Positions 1 through 12,804 of a stretch of 64,000 nucleotides of DNA are shown in pieces. The notes below the pieces were generated by a model, which was given only the letters and a program-made list of their open reading frames with translations, searched no databases and was not told where the DNA came from. Within the stretch, counting starts at the first letter, position 1. The number at the start of each line of letters is the position of its first letter. The stretch lies in the NCBI RefSeq assembly GCF_000189635.1, contig NW_002476212.1, positions 930,001 to 994,000 of the forward strand. The letters run 5' to 3'. A program made the position numbers and the translations under genes. The stretch comes from Tetrahymena thermophila SB210. Taxonomy: Eukaryota > Ciliophora > Oligohymenophorea > Hymenostomatida > Tetrahymenidae.

Positions 1-546
1 TAAATAAAAAGTTTAAAGAATCTTTAAAAGCTAAAAATATATACACCATTTAAACTTAATTTTTAGATTTTAACATTAATAGAAGAATTGCCATAGCTTA
101 AACAAAACTAAATAGATTTTTAATATTTTTAAGCTATTTAATTTCAAAGAGAGTACGTGTTTAATGAATATTTATTGCAAAAAAGTAGAGTATAAAAACT
201 ATCAATTAAAATATTAGATAATGAATATAATGGAAGAAATTTTTATAATTTTTATGGCTTGGATCGCGCTTTAGAATATTATTCTCATATAACCCACTTT
301 GAATTTAGTTTTACTAATTAAGAAAATTAAGAAGAAATTATATTCCATGCAATAAGTCATTTAAAGAATTTAATAGAATTAAATATTTAATTTTCCTTTC
401 AAACAAATCCAAAAAATTTTTTAAAATACTTTACTAATTTCAAAAAACTTTTAAAATTTAGTCAATATTATAGAGGAATAAAATAATAGTCTTTGAAAAA
501 ATTGTTTATTAGGCATCTAAAGAGATTAGTTGTAATTAATATTTGA
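1..546 (+). CDS. LRR-type protein, C-terminal part (5'-truncated by window edge)
   Basis: The first reading frame is open from base 1 to a TGA at 544-546, about 181 residues, with many in-frame TAA/TAG codons read as Gln. Two stretches look like leucine-rich repeats: IKSLKNLQKLKI near the left edge and SHLKNLIELNI near residue 115. Leu/Ile/Phe recur at the spacing typical of ciliate LRR proteins. The start lies to the left of the window. The protein ends about 870 bases before a second LRR gene on the same strand, so the two may be tandem relatives. The exact function is unknown; LRR proteins usually bind other proteins. A protein without true repeats is possible, because only two units are clear. 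Confidence 0.6.
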
Positions 547-1422
547 CTATAATGGATGTGATATATTTATTTGAATGCTCTTTCAACAAATATTAAATAA
601 ATTTAAATTTATAATAAAAAGATGAATTTACAATTTTATAATATTAAATCCCATTTATTTTATAAATAATTAATGTATATTTGTTATTTTAAAAACCATT
701 ATTACATAAATTTCAAAATTAAATAAAAATTACCTTCTTTTTTTGATTTAACAAATATTCAAAATAAAATTAATTTAATTTTTAGATAAATTAATTGATA
801 AAGATAAAATTTAAATTTATAAAAATAAATTAATACATAAATGTAGAATTTAATGTAAAATGATAAATTTAATATGAATCAATTTATTGAGATTATAAAT
901 TAAGTTTTAATAATAAGAATTTTATTCTAAAAATTATTGAAATTAAATGAAAATAAATTTATTATTTCTAAATTAGAAATCACATTTATTTTATCAAAAT
1001 TTAATTTAATATTAATTGTTTTTAATAGTCAATTGAATTTACCCATAAATTTGAAAGTTAAATCAAAATTCTCTTTGTTTTTGTGTTAATAAATAATCTA
1101 TCAAAATTTATTTAATTTTAAGATAAAAAATATTGATTAGGTTAGAATTCTTAGCTAAAATTGAAATTTATAAAAATAAATAAACACAAAGAAATAGAAT
1201 TTCATGTAAAATAATAAATTTAATAAAAATTTATTTATTTAGATTTTAAATTTGGTTTTAATTTATGAGAATTATTTTTTTTAATAGTAGATGCAGAATT
1301 TATTTATAAAAGATGAAAATAAATTTACCATTGATCTAGATAAGTAAATAAGTTAGAATGTATTAATAACTTAAAAGTCTTGTTTTTATTAAATTAGCTT
1401 TTATTTACTTCAAAACTAAAAT
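547..1422. other. Intergenic AT-rich stretch with a diverged direct duplication
   Basis: No coding signal was seen. Two segments, about 690-940 and about 1030-1290, resemble each other in order: both contain a version of AATTTATAAAAATAAAT followed by GTAGAATTTAATGTAAAAT-like or ATAGAATTTCATGTAAAAT-like sequence. The offset is roughly 340 bases. This looks like an old tandem duplication in non-coding DNA upstream of the modular LRR gene. Confidence 0.4.
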
Positions 1423-3245
1423 ATGAATATTAATGAATCAATTAATAAAGATTATAAATAAATAGAGTTGCTTAAGGTCAATTTTAAGTAAATTTAATTA
1501 ATATTGTTAATCTTAATTTTCTAATACATTTTATATTTTAGTTCTTTGAAATTTGATGGAGATTATTTTTTATAAAATCTTTATGAATTATCTTCGAAAT
1601 GCACAAGCTTAATATCATTAAGTATTTGTTTGGAGTAAGTTTTTATTTCATTCTGAATTTTATTAAAAATATTTTATTTTAATTAATAAGTTCAACATTA
1701 ATAAATGATTTGTCTTTGGTTTCAATTTAGAAATTACTCTCGAATTCCTTAAAAATTAAGTGTCTATAATTAAATCTATCGTAAATAAATGTTTTTATTT
1801 TTTTTTAAATTTAATATCAAATTAAATATAGATAAAATCTAATTACAAAGGAAGGAGCATACATATTAGCTAAGGGAATAAGAGGAAATTTAAATTTGTA
1901 GTCAATTTCTTTGAATTTTGAGTAAGCAACTAATTATTTTTATTTTTACTTTAAAATATTTTAGTAAAAATTAGATTTGTAGTTAAGGACTAAAAAGTTT
2001 ATCAAACTCTTTAAGGGAACTTAAATATTTAACTTAACTAGAGCTTAGCTTGGAGTAAGTTTTTATTTTAATTTTTTCCTTAAACTTCAAAAATATATTA
2101 GGAAAAATTAAATTGAGTCAGATGCAGCAATAGAATTTGGAAAACTGTTAGAATAAACCTAACAATTAGAATCTTTAGTGCTCAATTTTAAGTAATTTTA
2201 TTAAAGATAATTTGATATTTTTCTCATTTATTTCGCATATATTAGTAATAACAAAATTAAAACAGAAGGTGCATTTTAAATTTGTAAAGGAATATCTAAG
2301 TGTAGTAAAATCAAAGATTTAGTGTTGATGTTTAAGTATGTGGTTATAATTTATTTTAAAAATTCTTATTATTCCTTAAAATAAAAGCAATATTTACCTG
2401 ATTTACGATTAATAAAAATACGGACTTTAGCCTTTAGGTATTTAAATTAGTAAATGCAGACATTTAAAAAAGTTAGTTTTAGATTTAGGGTAATTAAATT
2501 AAACTTATTTTTTACTTAATTTATTAGAAATATTAAAAAATTTTTATTAATTTCTCTATGATTGTAAAAAAAAGCTAAAATTCAAATTCTAGCTACAATG
2601 AGCTTTTACCGATTTTAACTAATTGCACAAATTTAAGACATTTGTAGTTTGACTTTAAGTACATTATTGCATCAATATTTACATCTAAATATTGTTAAAT
2701 TTTATTTTAAGTTCAAAAACAACGGAGTTTTAATTAAAAAGTGAATTGAATTAGTTCTATTTTGTTATAGAAAGAGCTAATTACATAACATATCTTTCTC
2801 TTAAAATAGAGTAATTTTAATTTTTAATTTACCATATAATATCTTAAAATTTTCTTTTAGAAATTACACTTTTGGAACTTAAGGAGGATAACTATTGGTC
2901 AATGAATTGCTTAAATGTAAAAATTTAATAACTCTCTAGCTTAGTTTGATGTAAAAAATTAAAATTTAGATTATATTTGATATATATTTTATCTTAGAGA
3001 AACAAACATCTCAATTGCTGACTTTGAATCACTTATTTTGGAATCTAGGAGGAGATTAAATCTTAGCTAATTTTATTGCATTGTTTAGTAAATTTTTATT
3101 TAATCAAATAGTATATCTTATTCAGATAATTTTCAGGTAGTCTTGGCTGACATAACTTCAACTCAAAAAAAGCAAATATTAATATCTATTTAAAAAGAGT
3201 GCTAAAATGGTTTAATACTCTTTGGTATTTACTAAATCCTTTTGA
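1423..3245 (+). CDS. Modular leucine-rich-repeat protein, one repeat per exon
   Basis: Eleven exons fit an unbroken frame: 1423-1487, 1542-1634, 1832-1921, 1965-2054, 2102-2191, 2246-2335, 2388-2489, 2575-2658, 2861-2950, 2998-3087 and 3137-3245. They total 993 nt (330 residues), with ATG at 1423 and TGA at 3243. Every intron interrupts codon position 2. Six internal exons are exactly 90 nt and encode one LRR each, with a pattern like N-x-I-x-x-x-G-A and then C-x-x-L-x-x-L-x-L-x-F (for example TNCTNLRHLQFDFK). Donors are GTAAG, GTATG, GTACA or GTAAT; acceptors are mostly TTTAG or ATTAG. There is no kinase, signal peptide or membrane segment, so it is probably a cytosolic ribonuclease-inhibitor-like LRR solenoid. 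The partner is unknown. The two long introns, 1635-1831 and 2659-2860, could hide further exons. The start of exon 8 could instead be 2593. Confidence 0.7.
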
Positions 3246-4285
3246 AAAAAATGCTACTAGCTTAGAGAGAAGAAATTTGAAAATATATTGTTAATATGGA
3301 TGATAAAAATTTTTAATTTATCTTAAAAATATAGAGTGTATATTTATTTAAAATAATTTGAAGAAATTAATTCAAATATTTAAACAAGTTTATGTTAAAA
3401 ATCATAAATAAATTTATATTTATTTTTTAAAAACAACACAAGGAAATATTTATTATTTTCAGTTAAAATTATACAATTAAGATATTCTCTTTTTATTTTG
3501 ATTTCTTTTTGAATTTTTTTAATTATATTAAAGATAATTTTATTTTAATTAAAATTTTTGTACGTTTTTAGATATTTAAATAATCTAAATATTTTAAAAA
3601 CAATATTTAATGCATTTTTTAGAAGTAAATAAAAAAGTAAAAATAAATAACAATTTAATAAAATATATTTACTTCGACTAAAATCTAAGTTTTAATTTTA
3701 AAAATATTATTAAAAGTTTTATTTTATGCTTCTTTGGTTTTAATTGATAAAATTATTTGCAGATAAAATATGTAAACTTAATAATTTTACTACCATTTAA
3801 TAAATAAATAAGAAAACTAAGATTTAATTTTAGAAAATAACTTTTAAGATATATTGAAAGTTTAATATAAATTATAAACTGAACAAAATTATAAATAATG
3901 ATAATTTTGATATTCAAATTAGAACAAACTTATTTAAATTTAGTAATAATCTTGAATTGTAATATATATATTTAGAGGTAAAAGTTATTTGTAATTTCAA
4001 CTAAGATGGAAATCAAAACTAAATAATATTATTTTTTTGGGTATCTTGTTTTTAATTTAAAGTAATAGATTTAATTAATTAGCAATTAATAAAATAAATA
4101 ATTTGGTTAAGAAATTTCTACTCATAAAAAAATTTATAACAATTCTCTAATATTTAAATAAAAATTTAAAAACATCAATTTATTTATTAGTTGATTAATT
4201 TGTTTATTTATTTGAGATTTTATTTATTTTTTACGAATACATTATAATATTTGGAAATATAAATTATTCTACAGGCAATATTGAA
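3246..4285. other. Intergenic AT-rich stretch
   Basis: I see only A/T-rich sequence with short TTTA and AAAT runs. No ORF of convincing composition is present on either strand. It lies between the 3' ends of two convergent genes (LRR gene and EMC7-like gene), so it should hold both polyadenylation regions. Confidence 0.5.
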
Positions 4286-5363
4286 TCAACTTTGTACTGA
4301 TTATGATTATTAGGCTTCTTAAGCTTATTACTAAAGCTTCTCTATTATTAAAATAAATTTTTAAAAGTTAGTTATTAAGTTAAAAACTTACCCATATCTA
4401 CATTTTTCATACAGAAGTACATAAGAATCATTACTACTATAAAGATACCTTATCCACTTAATAAAGACATAATATTAAAGCCTTCAACTTCCTTTTTAAA
4501 TATTTAATATTAAAAGTTATTTGTTTCTAATTAATTAAAATAATTATTTGTTTATTGTGCTATTAGCATTCTAACACTATTATAAAATTTACTTAAGTCA
4601 ATAATTCATTTATATATTATTTGTTAACTGATTTAAATTAATAATCATTACTTCAAAATATCTTATAATTTTAGATTAAAGAGGCTTGATAATAACTTAG
4701 TTAGGCTTAGTAAATTCCTAAACTCTTTCGTATGTGTTTGGATCAATAGAGTAGATAGTTACTTGATTATCTTCATCACTAATTAAAGGGTTGTAGATTA
4801 CAATGATCTAGATATAAACAAATATATTTCCATATCACAATAAACATATTTACAAACAAAATACCTTAAAATATTAATATAACTTGGATGTAAATTCGAT
4901 AGTGTGTTTGCCAGGTGTTATTCCTTTACTTTATTATAATTTTTAATTAATTTTAACTTTAAATTGCTCATTTTATAATTTTACAGGACAAAATGATCAT
5001 CTTCAGTCAAAAATGCTGTTTATGTGCCATCATCAAGACTAATGTAGGAGTTTTAATGATCTTAAATAGAATCTTTCATGTTTAACTAAGATTTTTCAAC
5101 TTTGATTTATTAATTTTTAAAAGAATATAAGCTATTAAATATTTTTCATTTTCGCATAAATAAAAACTATTTTGAATGTAAATGTATTAGATTTAGGTTT
5201 TCAATTTTGCAAATTTGGATCTACTAAACTAAATATGTAAAAAAAAGTAAGTACATTGTCTGATAACTTGTCCTCTGATAGTCAAGGTATTTTAGAGTTC
5301 AAATTCGCCATAACATACTGCTAAAATAACTAAAATAGCTAAAATTTATAAAATTTTTCTCAT
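4286..5363 (-). CDS. EMC7: ER membrane protein complex subunit 7 (EMC7-like)
   Basis: EMC7 is a subunit of the ER membrane insertase. On the minus strand, ATG at 5363 starts a signal peptide (MRKILQILAILVILAVCYG). Several short exons follow. One carries ISLDDGTQTAFLTEDDHFVL, then GITPGKHTIEFTSKLYQYFK; this matches the EMC7 pattern of a lumenal beta-sandwich with GFLREDGSF-like and VPSGSYxxEV-like segments. Near the end, FNIMSLLSGQG followed by the hydrophobic IFIVVMILMYFCMKN resembles the EMC7 membrane segment, and a Gln-rich cytosolic tail ends at TGA 4288-4286. The introns are short with GTAAG, GTATT or GTAAT donors. The join between the signal-peptide exon and the next exon (about 5260-5090) is not settled; the two lie in different frames, so an intron there is required. 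The family assignment rests on recalled consensus, not an alignment. Confidence 0.72.
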
Positions 5364-6013
5364 CTTATATATGTATGTATCTTCTTTAAATTTTTAAATA
5401 CAATTAATTATTAAATTGTTCAATAAATTTACAAAACAATATTCTTTTTATTATTGATTTTCCTCTAAATTGTCTTGATTTTATAAATATCTTCTTTTTT
5501 ACAAGCATAATTTATATTTAACGCATTATATATCTAGATAGCATTAAAATTTTAAATAGTAGAGAGGATTTATTTATTTGCATTTAAATTGATAAATTTA
5601 TTTATAATCTAATATAATTTTTTTTTATTTTTTGCTTTGGAGTGAAACCAAAAATAATTTTTATTATGATCATTCATCAATAATCTCGTTATTCTAATTT
5701 AAACAATTTTTGAATAATTATTGAAGTTTATAAATTTCAAAATAATTGGTAAAAAAAAGAGTTAATATTAATAACTTCAAACTGCGTGTAGATTACTAAT
5801 AATTGTAATAAATATTTCCAATTAAAATAAATATACAAATTTGACTAAAGTAGTAATGAGCACTCATAATTAATCCTATTTGTAGTTTGAAATAGGAAAG
5901 TAGTTTGAGTTAGATTTAGCTAACATTATTAAAGGAATAGCATTTTCAGAAATATCTGTAAATTTCAATTATATTTACTTTTCTTTTCGATGTTTATATC
6001 AAAACTTTTTATA
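5364..6013. other. Divergent intergenic region
   Basis: AT-rich DNA between the starts of the EMC7-like gene (minus) and the EF-hand gene (plus). It presumably carries both promoters, but I could recognise no specific element. No coding signal was seen. Confidence 0.5.
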
Positions 6014-7757
6014 ATGCATTAGATAGAGAATTTGAAAATAAAATCAGCCGAAGATCCTCATTTCGATATTTTTATGGCCTGGGAATGTATTGATATCTAT
6101 AAAAAAGGTTAAATTACACCGCCATAGCTTTCTTTGTTTTTAGGGTAAATGCTTAAAATAAAAATATCTTAGTTATTATTTCATAAATAGAATTTTTTGT
6201 ATTATCGAATTAAGCACACTTTTTACCTAAAATATAGTATTAACATTATATTATAAAAATGAAATCTTAGTAAGAACCACACACCATGCTCAGAATACGA
6301 GTCGATGTATTTGATCAATTTGATTTCAAAAGGCAAAGAAGTGCTTTAAGAATAAGAGTAAAAATATATTTGAAAATAGATTATTATAAAAAGGAATCTC
6401 TTTTAATTAATTAATTAATTAATGCTACTTTAAAAATCAAATTTATTAGATTAATAACATCGTTAAATTTTGAACTTTACCTAATTCGCTATTTTTCAAA
6501 ATTAAACTAAAAGATTTATAGAATGGTTTTTGCCTTACACAAATTATAACTTAAAAGTTCTCGCATTAAGAAGAAGAGAAAATAATTTGCAACTTAGACG
6601 TATTCATAACATGGATGATAATGTTGTTAAACAGACTTCTTAAAAGTAAGCATCTGAAATATTGGGGTCTGAGCTTGGATTTTATAGAGATATTGACAAA
6701 TTAAAGCAATAATTTGTAAAAGATCACTCCTATAATATACATGACATTTTTAAGTGTATTGAAGTTAATGAAAATGGCTTATTTGATTATTAAGGGTACA
6801 TTTATTTTTAATATTTTGTTCAAAAATTAGCTTGTTTATTATTAAAAATATGAAAATTTAAATTATTTTTTTAGGACAGGTTTTTTGATAATTATTTGTA
6901 AATTTATTAGGTTGAAGAATTTCATGAAGAAACTAAATATCCTATTTAATGAAGAAGAATGCTTAGGATTTTTTTATAGATGCTGTGCAATTGATAACCA
7001 TAAAAAGGAAATATCATATGAAGAGCTGGCTTAGAGCATCATTCCAAATGAACCTTTCTTGTTCAAGGCTTACTAAAATACATTTAATTCTAATGATATA
7101 TAAAAATATATGCTTAAAAAGGCTGGGGATTTCAATTTTGATGTAACTCCTTTATCGTTTGGGAAAAAGCCGCCCATAGAGAAAAAAAATATGATGCAGC
7201 ATTTTTATCCATTCAGAAAATGCTTTGATCCCTACTCAACTGGAAAAGTAGAATTTAGCAGAGATTAAGGATATATGGCTGAATTAACTCATTATAATTA
7301 GACCTATTTTAATCCAAGCAAAGATAATAGTTGCATGATTAGAAATAGCAATAAAAATGGTGGTATTAGAACTCACGATCACTTTTATGATAGATATTAT
7401 GCTTTATTATATGATAGAGAGAAATCTGAGATACTATATAACAAATTAGGTAAGAAGTATGTCTATGATTAAAAAATCAATGATCTGAAAGATGATATGT
7501 AAAAAGGTGTATCAATAACATAAAGCAGAATGCGTTCTCATAGCTCATATAATCCTAATAGGACTAATATTCATATACAAAAGCAAAGCCAATTTGATCC
7601 AACTGATAGAATTAATGGTAATTTTATAGATCATCCTGCCAATAAAAAGTCCACACAACCTAATATGTATACTCAAGAAAGTCTAGGAAAAGGAGGATAT
7701 AGAGATAACACCCCGACGATGAGATACGGATAAAAGTTTAGTGATGATGATTTCTGA
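6014..7757 (+). CDS. Degenerate EF-hand protein
   Basis: Four exons fit one frame: 6014-6144, 6271-6357, 6514-6795 and 6875-7757 (1383 nt, 460 residues, TGA at 7755). All introns are phase 2. Up to four EF-hand-like units can be seen: around FMAWECIDIYKKGQITPPQL near the N-terminus, then IFKCIEVNENGLFDYQG, then CCAIDNHKKEISYEELAQ and finally CFDPYSTGKVEFSRDQGYM. Each lacks some of the acidic ligands of a canonical loop, so calcium binding is uncertain. The last 100 residues are polar, Asn/Ser/Arg-rich and low in complexity. No membrane segment or kinase domain is present. It is likely a cytosolic or cytoskeletal calcium-sensor-like protein; the exact role is unknown. Confidence 0.7.
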
Positions 7758-8386
7758 CTTTTATACGATTAACTTTAATTAATTAATATTATATCTAATA
7801 TTCTTATACTTATAAATAATATTTTTGTCATTAATAAATAATTCTAATTTGTGTCAAATGAGTGATAAGTTAATAAATTAAATGAAATTTTATTTATGTT
7901 TTAATCCTAAAAGAGCTTTCTATTTATTCAGTTAATAAATAAAATTAAATCCATAGAAAATTATTTTCAATTTTTTTAAAAATTTTATAATTTTGATATT
8001 CTGTATTTGATTAAAATTATTGAAAAATTCTCATGTATAGTAGTAAGAGTATTTTATAATTAAAGTAAAAGTAGAGATCTACTTAGTAGCAATAAGAAGA
8101 AGAAGAAGAAGATAAAAAAGGACTATTGATGAGTGAATGAAGAATGAGTGACTAAATGAATGTAAAATCTATAAATCTAAAAATATCGTAAAAAAAGTTA
8201 ATTTTAATTAGATGTAATTTGATATATCTATATTTTTGATTAAAATTTCATTTATTCAATTTACTAATTTAAGATAGATATATATTTCAAAATAGATAAA
8301 TAAAGTAGGAATCAATCAATCAATCAACTAAATAAATAAATCAATCAATCAATTTATTAATATTTTCTTAGTTTAAGTTATTACAA
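7758..8386. other. Intergenic AT-rich stretch with short tandem repeats
   Basis: Contains a (GAA)n run near 8093-8110 and (ATCA)n/(AATA)n runs near 8311-8352, just before the karyopherin ATG. No coding signal was seen. Confidence 0.6.
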
Positions 8387-11300
8387 ATGGATCAAGCAAT
8401 TCTTTTGAAAGTCAGGGAGGCACTTTAGTTATCTATGATGAGTACTGATAAATCAGTTAGAGATGAATCTACTCAGTTTTTAAAGCAAATGAATTTAAAT
8501 TAGCAGTTCTTCTTGATGTTATTTGAGATCATCAACAATAAAGAGTATGGAGAGACTCAAAATTTATAAGCAGCAATTTACATAACAAAATTCATACAAA
8601 CTGAATACGTAAATTTAGAAGGAACTTTCAAATTCGACCTATAAGATGCAATGCTTTAGTCTTTCCTTAATCATAGCATTTCAAAAGTTAGAAATTAGCT
8701 TAGAGTAGGAATCATGCGTTTAATTATTACTGATTTTCCTAAAAGCAAGATATTAGAATTACTGATTTAAGCTCTCAGTAAAGAGAAATTACTTTAAATG
8801 AGCAGTGAGTAAATTACAACAATAACAACACTCTACTATTTTGTTTTTAAAGCTCTCTATCAAGACAAGTAGCATGATCATAAGCTTAAATCTTATGTCG
8901 TCAATTATTTTAATTAAAAACGCGATTTGTTTGTTGCTATTATTGCTGCTTCAGTAGAAAAACTTAAGCTATTTGCTGCTTCTTATCAGAATGGCATAGC
9001 TAATATAGATTAGGCTATGAATGAACTGAATAATCAAGTAAGTATTTCTTGTCTAAGATACGCTATTAAATTCTTAAATATAGAAAATTTACTCTCAATT
9101 AACAACTAAGCTTAACTCAGTGAGCTTGTTAATCAAGTATAAGTAGTTTAATAAATTACGCTTAGTTTCAGTAGCTTTGTAAATCTCCATGAATCTGTTG
9201 ATTAACAAGAGAAATTATTTGATTTTATCCATTCATTACGTTAAGTTATTTACAGCTATCACAAATATTTCATTGGTGCTGTTTAAGAAAAAAGAACCAC
9301 TGCTAATAAATCTATTGCAGTCCTCGAATACTTTAAAGGCACATACTTTGTAAACTCTTAAAATCTTATTCTAAACAATGAAAGTTTTATCAGTTCTCAA
9401 TAATTAAACGATAGCTCATTACTCAATAAGCTGAACTCTTAGCCTAAATTAGTCTAATTCTTCGAAGATGAATGCAATCTAATTACTCAATCTCTCAATT
9501 TTTGCAGTGAACTTATATAAGTATTAGGTTTTCGTTCTACTTAGCATCTTTTCTATGGAGATCAAAAATCATTAGAAGAAAATTGTGAAGATGAAGTAGT
9601 CATATGTCAGTATTTCGATTAACACTATTTCTAGATTATTATAGAATTTCTTCTCAAAAAGGTAAAATTTACTTCATGTATTTGATTATTCAACTTCATC
9701 TAAAAAGAGAAGCTTTTAGTAAGCTGTTCATTCAGAATTTATATTTTATGAGCACTTTTAAAATAAAAATTATTTTCTAAAATATTTTCTTTAAATGTCA
9801 TCTAATATAGATAAGATATTTTTTTAGCAAGCTCTTTTAAAATTAATTTTAAAAATAGGTTCTCAAACTTAATTGGAGTCAGTTAGCTATGATAAATTTA
9901 GAACCTGAAAGAGCATTTTCTGAAGATAAAGGTTCAGATATGACAGGAATTCGTAAAGCTGGTGTAAATTTATTGATAGTGTTTATGCAAAGTGTTAACG
10001 AAGAAAAGATGTTAGAATTAATTAACTAACTTTTGATTTAATTTACATCTAGTATTTGCACTGGCAAATAAGCCTATTCAGAAATGTTAGAAAGAGAAGC
10101 ATTTTATTTCATAATGAACGGCCTTTACAAAGATATCAAAAATACTATTGAATTTGAAGATTGGTATGTTAGTGTACTATCTACTGAATTGATTATTGAT
10201 GATGATAATTTAATTCCCCTTAAAGTATAGATTCTTAATCTTATTTATAGCTACTTATCTAATTCCTACCAAATTCCTGAAGAAACTGCTTTGAGTTTAT
10301 TTTAAACTATAGCTTCATTAATGATTGATAGCAACTAATCCATTTACATTAGGTAAATTTTCTTAACTAAACTATCTTTTCTGTTGAAATATCTATTTCC
10401 TTTGAAATTCTTGCTAAATAATTATATTTGCATCTAATTATAAAAATTTTAAACATAATTGCAAATTAATAAATAAATAAATAATTTTATAAAATAGATT
10501 AATGAGCATGAAGTGCTTTATACCACTCATGGATAACTGCATAGATTTGATGGTAAATATAGATTAGATAATGGGTGGAATTAGAGAATTATTCAATCAA
10601 TGTGAAGAATCAGAATCAAAAATGCTTTTACTTGAATTTGTCTAAAATCTTATTGATTTAATTAAGGATACCTCTCCTGAATTTATGACTCCTGTATTCT
10701 AATTTTTGTATAAAGAGTGGTAACAAGCTTGTGACAATGAAGACAGCTAACAACTTTCTTTGAAGGCTTAGATCACTAAGGTTCTCTCTTCTATTTTAAT
10801 AAAACAAGGGTTGGACATCACTTAAATCTAATTTATAACTGAAGTAATAAACTATGGAACCTAGACTGATGAACTTTAAGAAATTTACTTGATTGAGAAT
10901 GCTTGTAGATTGATGTATTTCTTCACAAAGGAATTAAATAAAAAACTCAGTGAAGACTATCCAACTTCTATGATGAATATCTTAAAATTAAAGCCAGCAG
11001 ACATTTATACTCCTTATGAACAGGCTATACGTGAAAGAGAGATGCTGATTAAAGAAGCTGCTATCTTAGAAAAAGTATTTTTGAATTTCGTATAAAGGAT
11101 TGAATCTATATTTTTGAATAAGTAGAGTTTATATAACACTAGTATTCTTATCCTTATAGAATTAATAAATTCCCCATTTGAAAGTGTTGCTCAAAGCATA
11201 GGAAACACTCTTTAGAAAGGAATCATAGATAACTTAAATGAAATTAAAGATGAGCTCTTCTGCTATATTTTTGATGCTCTAGAATATTTATAAATTGTTT

Positions 11301-11965
11301 ATCCTTTATCTACTGCTCAAGTAGTTGAATAAATTACTTTAAATTTAATTAGTGAATCTATTAATAAAGGATTATTTAACAATTAAATGAAATTATATGT
11401 ACTTAGAATTATAGGTCGTGCCTTCTTTAACAATATTTCAGTAGGTACTTCTCTCTGTGAAAAAATAGCTTCTGCTTTCCAAGAGCCTGATTTCTTAAAT
11501 AACTTGCTTTTTGAAACAGCAAAAATTTTAGAGTAAATAAAGCCTGATTTATATTTCTACAGAATGTAGTACAGTTGTATGCTTTCTGTCATTCAAATAC
11601 TCTTAAAAGTATCAAATGCAGAAGGTAAGGCACATTCTATTACAGATTTAAAAATTCGTTCTCTTATCGATACCTATGTGTAGGAATTAGAAAAGGTTCT
11701 TCAAGTAATTAAACAAAGCTACGATAAATCTATTTCCTAAGATGAGCATTGGATTTTAGTTAATTTACGTTAACTATTAAAGAACGAGGAAATATTTGAT
11801 CCTCAAGAAGTCAATATTGATCGTGCTAATTAAATAACAAAGAATTTGAATTAAGATAAACTTAGAAAAATAGATTTTGCTCCTCATACCAAATTATTCT
11901 TCACTTAGAACAATATAATTCCTAGCATAGAAATTGATTTCGATAAACTATCACTAGAATGCTGA
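8387..11965 (+). CDS. Importin-beta family karyopherin (nuclear transport receptor)
   Basis: Exons 8387-9661, 9859-10352 and 10498-11965 join in frame to 3237 nt (1078 residues, TGA at 11963), a normal length for importin-beta family receptors. These carry cargo through nuclear pores and bind RanGTP through their N-terminal part. The N-terminus (MDQAILLKVREALQLSMMST, then STQFLKQMN and LQAAIYITKFIQTEY) matches the importin-beta N-terminal (IBN_N) pattern: a first helix, a short linker, and a helix pair where A-A-I-Y-I/L-K-N is usual. The rest is a string of amphipathic helices, as in HEAT repeats. The overall arrangement suggests an importin-7/8/11-like or CSE1-like member, but I cannot choose between these. 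The start was chosen because it is the first ATG before the IBN_N helix. Introns have GTAAA donors and AATAG acceptors. Confidence 0.82.
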
Positions 11966-12804
11966 AAAATCATAAATTATATTAAAAAATAAAAATTCTT
12001 AATAGTTTAAATAAAAAATAATTTATAAATAGAATCATTTAATTTTATTTTTAAAATTGTTATAAATTAAATCATTGTTTATCATTCATTTTTAAAGCGC
12101 ATAAATTAAAATTATTGTTAGTAAAATAAAATTTTTTCTATCTCAAAATCTAAAATTTAATTTTTAATAACTTAAAAGAAATAATAAATAAATAAATAAA
12201 TAGCTTTTTCAAAACTAATAAATTAATTAACTTAAATTTTTTTAATTGATTTACTCTACTAAAATTACATGAAAAAAATAAATACTTATTTTATAAGGGA
12301 TTGATCAACTTAGTCTTAAAATATTGAATTGTTTGTTTGTTTGTTTGTTTGAGGAAAAAAAATATAAAAAATAATTTAAATTAAAACAATTTATATTTAA
12401 ATCAGTCATTACAGAATATTTATAATATGAATAAGAATGCAATAATATATTTGAATTTCCTGAAATTCTGATTTTCTTTTATAGATAAAACTTTTAAAAA
12501 TAGTTGATGTGAGTCACTGATTTAAAAATGAATTAATATTTTTTAGTATGAATATTCACTCAAAAACATTATTTTTAATTTAACTTGCATAACAAAAAAA
12601 TATTATGAATATCTAGAAACAAATATGCTATTAATATATTAATAAACTGCAATGGAAGTAGATTATATAATTTATTTATTTATTTATTGTTTACATTTTT
12701 ATTTTTAATGAAACTAATTTCTCATACTTACTCTTAACAGTAGCTAAATATATTTTTACTTATACTCTATATGAAGAAATAATTTTTCATTGAATATTCT
12801 TAAC
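11966..12804. other. Intergenic region between convergent genes
   Basis: AT-rich DNA with a (GTTT)n run at about 12331-12350 and an (AATA)n run near 12183-12200. No coding signal was found. Confidence 0.6.

Noticed and set aside
1731-1780. A possible extra exon between exons 2 and 3 of the modular LRR gene
   Set aside because: It would end in phase 1 and break the frame of the next exon, and its translation lacks the LRR pattern. It fits better as part of the intron.
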